Part shown: positions 26,357 to 34,057 of the stretch, piece by piece
Layout of the letters: every line of letters starts with the position of its first letter
Numbering within the stretch: position 1 is the stretch's first letter
Source: Streptomyces sp. NBC_00663
GTDB lineage: Bacteria; Actinomycetota; Actinomycetes; Streptomycetales; Streptomycetaceae
Reading direction: 5' to 3'
NCBI RefSeq assembly: GCF_036226885.1
Contig: NZ_CP109027.1
Coordinates: 5,828,001-5,892,000, forward strand
Length of the DNA: 64,000 nucleotides
The notes under the pieces: generated by a model
Told to the model about the DNA's origin: nothing
Databases searched by the model: none
The model's input: only the letters and a program-made list of their open reading frames with translations
Position numbers and translations under genes: made by a program

Positions 26357-27007
26357 ATGACCAAGAAGACGCGGATCCGGATCGCGCGCATAGCCGCCGG
26401 TGCCGTGATCGCGGCCGGTGCCTCGCTGACCGCCGCCGGCGCCGCTTCCGCGCTGGAGATCGACGTGAACGTCGCCGGTATCGGCGTCAACGTCGACACC
26501 GGTACCGGTGAGGACGATCCCACGCCTCCCGCGCCCACCGACATCCCGACCGACCCGGCGCCCACCGACCCGGCCCCGACCGACCCCGCTCCGACGGACC
26601 CGGCTCCCACCGACGAGCCGCCCATCACCGAGGAGCCCACGACCGAGCCCACCGAGCCGACCGAGGACCCCACCGAGGACCCGACGGACGAGCCCTCCGA
26701 GGACCCGACCGACGACGGCGGTAACGGCGGCGGCAACGGAAACGGAAACGGCGGCGGCAACGGCGGTGGCGGCAACAACGCCGACCCCGACGGCGGCTCC
26801 GACGCCTCCGCCCAGGAAGAGGGCTCCTCCGCCCTCGCCGACACCGGCTCCGACACCACCGCCCAGGGCGGTGGCGGCGAGCTCGCCGAGACCGGTGCCG
26901 GGCAGACCGCCTTCCTGCTGGTGGGCGCCGCCACGATGATCGCCGGCGGTATCGGCTTCCGTATCCTGCCGCGCCTCATGGGCGGCCGCGGCGGCGCTGT
27001 CGCCTGA
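26357..27007 (+). CDS. LAXTG-motif cell-wall-anchored protein (sortase E substrate)
   Basis: A 216-residue exported protein. It has an N-terminal signal peptide ending near ASALEID, a tandem PTDPA repeat region followed by Glu/Asp/Pro/Thr repeats, a Gly/Asn-rich stretch, and a C-terminal sorting signal LAETG (176-180), hydrophobic helix and Arg-containing tail. A second LADTG occurs 16 residues earlier (160-164). LAXTG is the motif used by class E sortases in Streptomyces, so the protein is probably linked to peptidoglycan with the Pro/Thr-rich part acting as a wall-spanning stalk. No globular domain is visible; function unknown. GGGGGT upstream supports the ATG. Confidence 0.85.
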   Translation: MTKKTRIRIARIAAGAVIAAGASLTAAGAASALEIDVNVAGIGVNVDTGTGEDDPTPPAPTDIPTDPAPTDPAPTDPAPTDPAPTDEPPITEEPTTEPTEPTEDPTEDPTDEPSEDPTDDGGNGGGNGNGNGGGNGGGGNNADPDGGSDASAQEEGSSALADTGSDTTAQGGGGELAETGAGQTAFLLVGAATMIAGGIGFRILPRLMGGRGGAVA

Positions 27008-27050
27008 CGGTAGTCGCGCGCACGCGCAGCGTGTGCCTGTCGTACGACGA

Positions 27051-27083
27051 GAGGCCCGGAGCGAAGGACTCGCTCCGGGCCTC
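27051..27083. terminator. Hairpin terminator between convergent genes
   Basis: Perfect 13-bp stem 27051-27063 with 27071-27083 and a 7-nt loop, between the LAXTG gene and the zinc-ribbon gene. Confidence 0.8.
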
Positions 27084-27102
27084 TCGGGCGTTCGCGCCGG
27101 CG

Positions 27103-27300
27103 TTATGCGGTCTGGTGCGCCAGCAGTGCCACCGCCGCGATCAGTACCGCGAGCAGGGCGATCAACGTCATGGGGTTGAGCTGCGCGAACGGGTTCTGGT
27201 TCTCCTGCGAGAGCCGCTCGCGGTTGGCGCGGCACACGGGGCAGCGGCCCTCGGTGACGGGCGCCGCGCAGTTCGCGCACACCAGCCGGTCGTACGTCAT
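27103..27300 (-). CDS. Small zinc-ribbon membrane protein
   Basis: A 65-residue protein starting MTYDRLVCANC at ATG 27300. Two CxxC pairs (CANC and CPVC, 11 residues apart) form a probable zinc ribbon, and the C-terminal about 20 residues (TLIALLAVLIAAVALLAHQ) form one membrane helix. Upstream on its strand GAGGGCGAGCGC supplies a ribosome site. Upstream in-frame starts would add a sequence without family features. It is divergent from ftsE; function unknown. Confidence 0.75.
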   Translation of the reverse strand: MTYDRLVCANCAAPVTEGRCPVCRANRERLSQENQNPFAQLNPMTLIALLAVLIAAVALLAHQTA

Positions 27301-27520
27301 GCGCTCGCCCTCCTCATACCGGTTCTCTCCACAGAACGCTCCCGGGGCGGAGAACGTTCCCCCTCCACTGTGCCAGGTTCCCTCGGAATCGGCTCGGGCG
27401 CTCCCGGAAGGCCGTGCACAAAAGGCACAAGCAGCGCGCAACCGCAACCTGTGCCTGCGCTCACACACCCGGTTCGCGTATGGTCACGCTCATCTACCCC
27501 CGGCTAACCGTGGTGCATCC

Positions 27521-28210
27521 GTGATCCGATTCGACAACGTCTCCAAGGTCTACCCCAAGCAGACCCGCCCCGCACTCAGGGATGTCTCCCTGGAAGTGGA
27601 GAAGGGCGAGTTCGTCTTCCTCGTCGGGTCCTCCGGCTCCGGAAAGTCCACCTTCCTGCGGCTGGTGCTCCGCGAGGAGCGGACCAGCCAGGGGCAGGTG
27701 CACGTCCTGGGCAAGGACCTCGCGCGCCTCTCCAACTGGAAGGTGCCGCAGATGCGCCGCCAGCTGGGGACGGTGTTCCAGGACTTCCGCCTCCTGCCCA
27801 ACAAGACGGTCGCCGAGAACGTGGCCTTCGCGCAGGAGGTCATCGGCAAGTCCAAGGGCGAGATCCGCAAGTCCGTGCCGCAGGTGCTCGACCTCGTCGG
27901 GCTCGGCGGCAAGGAGGACCGGATGCCGGGCGAGCTGTCCGGCGGTGAGCAGCAGCGCGTCGCCATCGCGCGGGCCTTCGTCAACCGGCCCAAGCTGCTG
28001 ATCGCCGACGAGCCCACCGGCAACCTCGACCCGCAGACCTCCGTCGGCATCATGAAGCTCCTCGACCGGATCAACCGGACGGGTACCACGGTGCTGATGG
28101 CGACGCACGACCAGAACATCGTGGACCAGATGCGCAAGCGCGTCATCGAGCTGGAGCAGGGCCGCCTCGTCCGCGACCAGGCGCGCGGCGTCTACGGCTA
28201 CCAGCACTGA
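27521..28210 (+). CDS. ftsE: Cell division ATP-binding protein FtsE
   Basis: A 229-residue ABC ATPase that with FtsX transmits a cytoplasmic signal across the membrane to activate peptidoglycan hydrolases at division and growth sites. Walker A GSSGSGKST, Q-loop VFQDFRLLP, signature LSGGEQQRVAIAR, Walker B LLIADEPTGNLDP and switch His in ATHDQ are all present. GTG 27521 gives VIRFDNVSKVYP, the standard N-terminus. The ftsX gene follows 34 bp downstream. Confidence 0.97.
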   Translation: MIRFDNVSKVYPKQTRPALRDVSLEVEKGEFVFLVGSSGSGKSTFLRLVLREERTSQGQVHVLGKDLARLSNWKVPQMRRQLGTVFQDFRLLPNKTVAENVAFAQEVIGKSKGEIRKSVPQVLDLVGLGGKEDRMPGELSGGEQQRVAIARAFVNRPKLLIADEPTGNLDPQTSVGIMKLLDRINRTGTTVLMATHDQNIVDQMRKRVIELEQGRLVRDQARGVYGYQH

Positions 28211-28244
28211 CCGCACAGTCCACGGAAAGGCCCAACCAGACGCC

Positions 28245-29162
28245 ATGCGCGCCCAGTTCGTACTGTCCGAGATCGGTGTCGGTCTCCGTCGCAATCTGAC
28301 GATGACGTTCGCCGTCATCGTCTCCGTCGCCCTGTCCCTCGCCCTGTTCGGTGCCTCGCTCCTGATGAGCGACCAGGTCAGCACCATGAAGGGCTACTGG
28401 TACGACAAGGTCAACGTCTCGGTCTTCCTCTGCAACAAGAGCGACGCCGAGTCCGACCCCAACTGCGCCAAGGGCGCGGTCACCGACGACCAGAAGAAGC
28501 AGATCCTCGCCGACCTGGACAAGATGTCGGTGGTCGAGAAGGTCACGTACGAGACCCAGGACCAGGCGTACAAGCACTACAAGGAGCAGTTCGGCGACTC
28601 CCCGCTGGCCGCCTCCCTCACGCCGGACCAGATGCAGGAGTCGTACCGGATCAAGCTCAAGGACCCGGAGAAGTACCAGGTCGTCGCGACCGCCTTCGAC
28701 GGCCGGGACGGCGTGCAGTCGGTGCAGGACCAGAAGGGCATCCTCGACAACCTCTTCGGGCTGCTGAACGGCATGAACTGGGCGGCGCGCGCGGTCATGG
28801 CGCTGATGCTCGTCGTGGCGCTGATGCTGATCGTCAACACCGTGCGCGTCTCCGCGTTCAGCCGGCGGCGCGAGACCGGCATCATGCGCCTGGTCGGCGC
28901 CTCGGGCTTCTACATCCAGGCCCCGTTCATCATGGAGGCCGCGGTCGCCGGTCTGATCGGCGGCGGCGTCGCCTGCGCCTTCCTGGTCGTCTCCCGGTAC
29001 TTCATCATCGACCACGGCCTGGCCCTGTCCGAGAAGCTGAACCTGATCAACTTCATCGGCTGGGACGCCGTACTGACGAAGCTTCCGCTGATCCTGGCCA
29101 CCAGCCTGCTGATGCCGGCGCTGGCCGCATTCTTCGCGCTGCGCAAGTACCTCAAGGTGTGA
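28245..29162 (+). CDS. ftsX: Cell division permease-like protein FtsX
   Basis: A 305-residue membrane protein partnering FtsE. The N-terminal MRAQFVLSEIGVGLRRNLTMTFAVIVSVALSL is the FtsX signature, followed by one membrane helix, a large extracellular domain (about 50-175) and three C-terminal helices with ETGIMRLVGASGFYIQAPFIMEA. Extracellular Cys residues (FLCNKSDAESDPNCAKG) may form a disulfide. A ribosome site GGAAAGG precedes the ATG. Confidence 0.97.
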   Translation: MRAQFVLSEIGVGLRRNLTMTFAVIVSVALSLALFGASLLMSDQVSTMKGYWYDKVNVSVFLCNKSDAESDPNCAKGAVTDDQKKQILADLDKMSVVEKVTYETQDQAYKHYKEQFGDSPLAASLTPDQMQESYRIKLKDPEKYQVVATAFDGRDGVQSVQDQKGILDNLFGLLNGMNWAARAVMALMLVVALMLIVNTVRVSAFSRRRETGIMRLVGASGFYIQAPFIMEAAVAGLIGGGVACAFLVVSRYFIIDHGLALSEKLNLINFIGWDAVLTKLPLILATSLLMPALAAFFALRKYLKV

Positions 29163-29173
29163 CGCACGCCAAC

Positions 29174-29205
29174 AGGGCCGTCCGGTCAACCGACCGTGCG
29201 GCCCT
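29174..29205 (+). terminator. Hairpin after ftsX
   Basis: AGGGCCG (29174-29180) pairs with CGGCCCT (29199-29205), with an inner CGGTC/GACCG stem; short T tract downstream is weak. Confidence 0.5.
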
Positions 29206-29229
29206 TCGCGTTGTCCTAGACTCACCCGC

Positions 29230-30399
29230 ATGTCAGGCCGTGACCTGTTCTGTCAGCCCCGCCGCGTAGGCCGCGGGGCGGCTCTGACGTTGGTGTTCGC
29301 GAGTGTGCTGGTCGCGGGGGCGGCGACGGGGTCGCTGCCGGGGCCCGACCGGAAATCCACGCCCGACGCGGCCCGTTCGGCCGCTCCCGCCGGGCATCAC
29401 CAGGACGTGGCGAAGGCCGCCGAGGACGCCATGGCCGACGGCAAGTCGCCCATGGAGGCCGCCGAGCGGGCCGTCAGCCGCAGCGGGGACCGGTGGGGGG
29501 CCGTGTACTCCCAGGGGGAGTACGAGGAGTTCGAGGAGGCCCTCGACGGCCGGTACACCGGCGTCGGGCTGTGGGCGCGGCGGGAGCGGGACGGCCGGAT
29601 CGAGGTGACCAAGGTGCGGGCCGGTTCGCCCGCGGCCGGGGCCGGGATCCGCGCCGGGGATCTGCTGCGCAGTGTGGACGGCGCCGACGTCGACGGGCGG
29701 CCGGTCACCGAGGTCGTCTCCTTACTGCGCGGTGACGCCAAGGACGCGGCCGCCGGGACGGCGGTCACCCTCGGCCTTGAGCGCGGCACGCGCGCGTGGA
29801 CGGAGACCGTGCGCAGGGCGCGCCTGTCCACCGACTCGGTCACCGTGCGCAGGCTCCCCGGCGGGATCACCCTCATCAAGATCGACTCCTTTACGAAGGG
29901 CTCGGGCGACGTCGTACGCGACGCCGTCCGGCAGGCCCCCGTCGGCGCCGGGATCGTCCTCGACCTGCGCGGCAACTCCGGCGGGCTCGTCACCGAGGCC
30001 GTCACCGCCGCCTCCGCCTTCCTCGACGGCGGTCTCGTCGCCACCTACGACGTCGACGGCGAGCAGCAGGTCCTGCACGCCGACTCCGGCGGCGACACCA
30101 CCAGACCCCTGGTCGCGCTCGTCGACGGCGGCACGATGAGCGCGGCCGAGCTGCTCACCGGCGCGTTGCAGGACCGGGGGCGGGCCGTCGTGGTGGGTTC
30201 CCGGACCTTCGGCAAGGGCTCGGTGCAGATGCCCAGCCGGCTGCCGGACGGGGCGGTGGCCGAGCTGACCGTGGGCCACTACCGCACCCCCTCCGGGCGA
30301 GGCGTGGACGGCAAGGGCATCACCCCGGACCTGGAGGCCGACCAGCAGGTGCTGGAGCGGGCGGAGACCGTGCTGAGCGGGCTCGCCCCCGAGTCGTAG
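29230..30399 (+). CDS. S41 carboxy-terminal processing protease with a TTA codon
   Basis: A 389-residue secreted or membrane-anchored CtpA-like serine protease. It has an N-terminal hydrophobic segment (about 16-36), PDZ domain (about 95-175; VRAGSPAAGAGIRAGDLLRSVDG) and tail-specific protease domain with Ser304 in GGTMSAAEL and Lys329 in TFGKGSVQMP forming the Ser/Lys dyad. Codon 165 (29722-29724) is TTA, which in Streptomyces is read only by the developmentally regulated bldA tRNA. No other in-frame TTA was found on inspection of the window. It lies between ftsX and smpB, so a morphogenetic role is plausible. Confidence 0.93.
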   Translation: MSGRDLFCQPRRVGRGAALTLVFASVLVAGAATGSLPGPDRKSTPDAARSAAPAGHHQDVAKAAEDAMADGKSPMEAAERAVSRSGDRWGAVYSQGEYEEFEEALDGRYTGVGLWARRERDGRIEVTKVRAGSPAAGAGIRAGDLLRSVDGADVDGRPVTEVVSLLRGDAKDAAAGTAVTLGLERGTRAWTETVRRARLSTDSVTVRRLPGGITLIKIDSFTKGSGDVVRDAVRQAPVGAGIVLDLRGNSGGLVTEAVTAASAFLDGGLVATYDVDGEQQVLHADSGGDTTRPLVALVDGGTMSAAELLTGALQDRGRAVVVGSRTFGKGSVQMPSRLPDGAVAELTVGHYRTPSGRGVDGKGITPDLEADQQVLERAETVLSGLAPES

Positions 30400-30468
30400 C
30401 GGGCCCGCGTCCCACGCAGTAAACGGCTTTCCACACACCCCCCGCGTAGTGCGAAAATGGACGGCACT

Positions 30469-31026
30469 ATGAGCAAGGGAATGTACGTACCGAAGGAGTC
30501 CCAGCCCAAGCAGGGCGGGACGGCCGCCGCCAAGGCCAGGGACGGCGAGAAGGGCGGCAAGAAGAAGATCGTCGCCCAGAACAAGAAGGCCCGGCACGAC
30601 TACGCGATCATCGACACGTTCGAGGCCGGTCTGGTCCTCATGGGCACCGAGGTCAAGTCGCTGCGTGAGGGACGGACCTCGCTGGCCGACGGCTTCGTCC
30701 AGATCGACGGGGGCGAGGCGTGGCTGCACAACGCCCACATCCCGGAGTATCACCAGGGCAGCTGGACCAACCACTCCGCGCGCCGCAAGCGCAAGCTCCT
30801 CCTGCACCGCGAGGAGATCGACAAGCTGGAGGCGAAGTCCCAGGAGACGGGTCACACGATCGTGCCCCTCGCCCTGTACTTCAGGGACGGCCGGGCGAAG
30901 GCCGAGATCGCGCTCGCGCGCGGCAAGAAGGAGTACGACAAGCGCCAGACCCTGCGCGAGAAGCAGGACCGGCGGGAGTCGGACCGGGCGATCGCGGCGG
31001 CGAAGCGGAAGCAGCGGGGGCAGTAG
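30469..31026 (+). CDS. smpB: SsrA-binding protein SmpB
   Basis: A small basic RNA-binding protein that delivers tmRNA to stalled ribosomes. The core IVAQNKKARHDYAIIDTFEAGLVLMGTEVKSLREG and the C-terminal tail GKKEYDKRQTLREKQDRRESDRAI are diagnostic. ATG 30469 (185 residues) is used; ATG 30457 would add four residues. A Gly/Lys-rich N-terminal extension of about 30 residues precedes the usual start region. Its partner ssrA lies 84 bp downstream. Confidence 0.96.
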   Translation: MSKGMYVPKESQPKQGGTAAAKARDGEKGGKKKIVAQNKKARHDYAIIDTFEAGLVLMGTEVKSLREGRTSLADGFVQIDGGEAWLHNAHIPEYHQGSWTNHSARRKRKLLLHREEIDKLEAKSQETGHTIVPLALYFRDGRAKAEIALARGKKEYDKRQTLREKQDRRESDRAIAAAKRKQRGQ

Positions 31027-31109
31027 GAATAGGCTGGCATCGGCCCACGTTGGTCACGTAGGATGGGGCTTGCACCTCACCGAAGGTGCGGCGTTTGAAA
31101 ACACAACAT

Positions 31110-31494
31110 GGGGATGATCGGTTTCGACAGCGGATGTCGAAGCAGGGGAAGCGTGTCGAGGAAGCGGCAATGATCTCGTTAACCATATGTCGCAACCAAT
31201 AATCGCCAATTCCAAGAGCGATTCCCGCGCCTTCGCCCTCGCTGCCTAATAAGCAGTGAGTGAAGGCCCTTAACGGGTGTCAGACCGGGGGTGTTCCCGA
31301 CCCGGACCCTGGCATAATCTAGGGGACTAAACCATTCGATCCGGTCACGGGGTCGAATGGGAAATCAAACAGTGACTGGGCCCGTCGGCGACTTGTTCGC
31401 GTGATTGCCGGGGCCGAGAAAATCACAGCGAACTGCACACGGAGAAGCCCTGATTCAGCACCGTTGGACGCGGGTTCGATTCCCGCCATCTCCA
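31110..31494 (+). ncRNA. ssrA: tmRNA
   Basis: Rescues stalled ribosomes by acting as tRNA-Ala and then mRNA. The 5' GGGGATG (31110-31116) pairs with CATCTCC near the 3' end, closing the tRNA-like acceptor stem, and GGTTCGATTCC (31473-31483) is the T arm. The tag reading frame at 31205-31246 encodes ANSKSDSRAFALAA followed by tandem TAA stops, a typical actinobacterial tag. CCA is not encoded (genomic sequence continues CTC). A hairpin GCACCT/AGGTGC (31072-31089) precedes the 5' end, and TAGGAT at 31059-31064 is a possible -10. Confidence 0.97.
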
Positions 31495-31529
31495 CTCGCC
31501 CAGACCGATGGGCACCCCATGTGGGCACG

Positions 31530-31558
31530 GCCCCGCTGCTCTTGAGCAGCGGGGCTTT
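31530..31558 (+). terminator. Rho-independent terminator after ssrA
   Basis: Perfect 11-bp stem 31530-31540 with 31545-31555, 4-nt loop, followed by TTT. Confidence 0.88.
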
Positions 31559-31596
31559 GTCATACCCCGATGTCCTGAGTTCCTGAGAGCCGTGCC

Positions 31597-32211
31597 ATGA
31601 CCGATGACGACACCCCCCGGCCGCTGCTGCTCCACGCCGGTGCCGAGCTGCCGTGGGACGAGCTGCCCGGCGGCCTCACCGAGCGGCTCCGCGCGTGGTA
31701 CCGGGCCCGGCCGGCCGACGGCTTCACCTCCCGTCCCGCGCTGCGCAAGCACGTCCGGCAGGGGGTGGAGGCGGCTCAGGAGCTGGCCCGGTGGCTGGGG
31801 CCCGGGTGGGAGGTGCGGTACCGGGACGAGCGGCATCGCACCGAGAAGTACGTGTGCTGGGGCTGCGGGCAGCTGTACTGGGACGTCGAGGCGCACGGCT
31901 CCCCGGCGCATCCGCGGGACTTCCTCGTCCACGGCGAGTACCGCTGGTACCCGCTGCGCGCCGACGGCTTCGGGGACTTCGCGCCGGACGACCCCGCCGC
32001 GGCGCTCGACCTGTCCGAGGAACTCGTCGGCGATCTCAACCGGTGGTCCGCGGAGATCGACGCGGCCATGGACCGCTGGCTCCAGGACCGGGACGACGAG
32101 GCGTTCCGTGCCGAGCATGAGCGACTGGACGGTGTGGGGCGGGAGTTGACCGTACGCGTCGCTCCCGAGCTCGGTCCCGGGCGGACCGTGCGATACGGCG
32201 GCCTCTGGTAG
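31597..32211 (+). CDS. Hypothetical protein
   Basis: A 204-residue soluble protein I do not recognise. It is rich in Asp, Glu, Arg and Trp, with a central KYVCWGCGQLYWDVEAHG segment whose single CxxC could be half of a metal site, and a helical C-terminal part (LSEELVGDLNRWSAEIDAAMDRWLQDRDDEAFRAEHE). No signal peptide or membrane helix. The ATG at 31597 has no strong ribosome site. It sits between ssrA, a common integration point for mobile DNA, and an accessory region; no integrase is present. Confidence 0.75.
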   Translation: MTDDDTPRPLLLHAGAELPWDELPGGLTERLRAWYRARPADGFTSRPALRKHVRQGVEAAQELARWLGPGWEVRYRDERHRTEKYVCWGCGQLYWDVEAHGSPAHPRDFLVHGEYRWYPLRADGFGDFAPDDPAAALDLSEELVGDLNRWSAEIDAAMDRWLQDRDDEAFRAEHERLDGVGRELTVRVAPELGPGRTVRYGGLW

Positions 32212-32315
32212 CCCCCTCTCCCGGAGTCGGCCTCCGGCAGGCCCACTTTCGGCGGTCGTGTTGTGGTGTGCGGCCCCATATCCGGGGGTCGTTCACGCTT
32301 CTACGGTCCCTGCCC

Positions 32316-33281
32316 ATGACACACACCAGAGCCGCGAGCCTTCTCGCCGTCCTGACGGCCCTGTTCGCCGTCCTCCTCACACCGGTGCCCGCGTCCGCCG
32401 CCTCCCTCCAGGAGGTCACCGGGTTCGGGACCAACCCGGGGGCGCTGCGGATGTTCCGGTACGTCCCCGACGGACTGCCCGCCGGGCGGCCGGTCGTCGT
32501 CGCGCTGCACGGCTGCACCCAGAACGCCTCCGGATACGGCACCGGCAGCGGATGGACGCAGCTCGCCGACCGGTGGGGCTTCTCCGTCGTGCTGCCGCAG
32601 CAGCAGAGCGCGAACAACTCCTCGCTCTGCTTCAACTGGTTCCAGAGCGGCGACATCACGCGCGGTCAGGGCGAGGCCGCCTCGGTTGCGCAGATGGTGG
32701 ACCGGCAGGTCGCCGATGTCGCCGGAGGCCGGGTGTATGTGACGGGGCTGTCCGCCGGGGGCGGGCTCGCCGCCGTGATGATGGCCACGTACCCGGAGAA
32801 ATTCACGGCGGGCGGGATCGTCGCCGGGCTGCCGTACGGGTGTGCGCAGGCCGCCGGGTCGCCGTACGTGTGCATGTATGTCGGGGCCACCCAGACCGCC
32901 GCGCAGTGGGGTGACCGGGTGCGGGCCGCGCGGCCCGGGTACACCGGACCCTGGCCGACGCTGGTCGCCTTCCAGGGCACGGCCGACTACACGGTGAAGC
33001 CCGTCAACATGACCGACCTCGTCAAGCAGTGGACCGAGGTGCGGGGCGCCGATCAGACGGCGGACGTCAGTGACACCGTCGCCGGGTATCCGCACCGGAC
33101 GTACCAGGACGTGGGCGGCAGCGCCGTCGTCGAGACGTACAGCGTGACCGGGATGGGGCACGGGCAGCCCGTCGATCCGGGGAGCGGGAGCGAGCAGTGC
33201 GGGACCGCCGGGGCGTACGTCCTCGACGTGAACCTGTGCGCCGCCTACCGGATGGGTGCCGCGTGGGGGCTCCAGGGCTGA
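32316..33281 (+). CDS. Secreted PHB depolymerase-like esterase
   Basis: A 321-residue secreted alpha/beta hydrolase of the PHB-depolymerase/LpqC family (esterases that also include feruloyl and acetylxylan esterases). A cleavable signal peptide ends near PVPASAASLQ. The oxyanion segment VVALHGCTQNASGYG, nucleophile Ser in GLSAGGGLAAVMM and a C-terminal GMGHGQPVDP His complete the triad pattern. ATG 32316 gives a normal signal peptide; ATG 32268 would add 16 residues before it. The nearby xyloside-type gene island suggests plant polysaccharide use, but there is no operon link. Confidence 0.87.
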   Translation: MTHTRAASLLAVLTALFAVLLTPVPASAASLQEVTGFGTNPGALRMFRYVPDGLPAGRPVVVALHGCTQNASGYGTGSGWTQLADRWGFSVVLPQQQSANNSSLCFNWFQSGDITRGQGEAASVAQMVDRQVADVAGGRVYVTGLSAGGGLAAVMMATYPEKFTAGGIVAGLPYGCAQAAGSPYVCMYVGATQTAAQWGDRVRAARPGYTGPWPTLVAFQGTADYTVKPVNMTDLVKQWTEVRGADQTADVSDTVAGYPHRTYQDVGGSAVVETYSVTGMGHGQPVDPGSGSEQCGTAGAYVLDVNLCAAYRMGAAWGLQG

Positions 33282-33289
33282 GCGGCGAC

Positions 33290-33336
33290 CACCACCCGGC
33301 GTCCTCCGCGCAGCCGCCGGAGGACGCCGGGTGGTG
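33290..33336. terminator. Bidirectional hairpin terminator
   Basis: Perfect 19-bp stem 33290-33308 with 33318-33336 and a 9-nt loop, between convergent esterase and small secreted protein genes. Confidence 0.88.
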
Positions 33337-33344
33337 TGCGGGCG

Positions 33345-33869
33345 CTAGCCGTGGACCAGCGGTGAGCCCAGGAGTTCCACGGTGAAGGAGCCCTTGCCGT
33401 CGCCCGCGATGTCGTAGACGACCGTGGAGTCGGACGACCACCAGACCTCGCCGTCGTACACCGTGGACGGGGCGGCGCAGTTGTTGACCGGCTCGTCGAG
33501 GAACCAGGTGTAGTTGTCGTTGGCCAGCTTGGTCACGTCGCAGGTCCTGGTCGCCTCGATGACGTCCGCGCTGTCCTTGCCCGGGCGCGATTCGAGACGG
33601 TTGGTGATCTTCAGGCTGTTGAAACGGGTGGAGTTGTCCACCACCTGGTCGTCGACGATCTGCCACCAGATCTTGGAGTTGACGGTGATGTTGCCGCCTA
33701 CGACGGAGGCCGCGTTCTCCACGTGGAACCAGGTCTGCGGCCGCTGGTCGGGGAAGATCACGTCGAAGTCGGAGGTCGCCGCGGCGGCAGCGGCGGGGGA
33801 AGCGGTCAGGATTCCGACGGCCAGGGCTGAGGCGGCGAGTCCGAGCACGGCCAGGGGCTTGCGCGTCAT
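33345..33869 (-). CDS. Small secreted protein of unknown function
   Basis: A 174-residue protein with a classical signal peptide (MTRKPLAVLGLAASALAVGILTASPAAAAAAT). The mature part is beta-rich and aromatic (TWFHVENAASVVGG, NYTWFLDEPVNNC, GEVWWSSDSTVVYDI), with two cysteines that could form a disulfide. I do not recognise the family. The 172-bp gap upstream to the GH3 stop contains only a tandem 16-bp duplication at its far end. Confidence 0.78.
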   Translation of the reverse strand: MTRKPLAVLGLAASALAVGILTASPAAAAAATSDFDVIFPDQRPQTWFHVENAASVVGGNITVNSKIWWQIVDDQVVDNSTRFNSLKITNRLESRPGKDSADVIEATRTCDVTKLANDNYTWFLDEPVNNCAAPSTVYDGEVWWSSDSTVVYDIAGDGKGSFTVELLGSPLVHG

Positions 33870-34025
33870 GTGGGGTTCCTTCGGTGTCGGCTGACCTCCG
33901 GCGACTGGTCGGATCGGCCGGAGCGACGATCACCATACGTACATGTCAAAGGCGCGCACCAAGGGAAACCGGACGGATGGCGCAAAGCCGCCAGAGAGCC
34001 GAAACGGCCTTGCGCCACCCGGAGT

Positions 34026-34057
34026 TCAGCGCAGACTGAACTCAGCGCAGACTGAAC
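34026..34057. repeat. Tandem 16-bp duplication at the GH3 stop codon
   Basis: TCAGCGCAGACTGAAC occurs twice back to back (34026-34041 and 34042-34057). The second copy encodes the last residues and stop of the GH3 protein; the first duplicates them just downstream. Confidence 0.9.

Noticed and set aside
31495..31620. Possible integrated element attachment site at the 3' end of ssrA
   Set aside because: ssrA is a common integration site, but no integrase or duplicated ssrA end is visible in the window.
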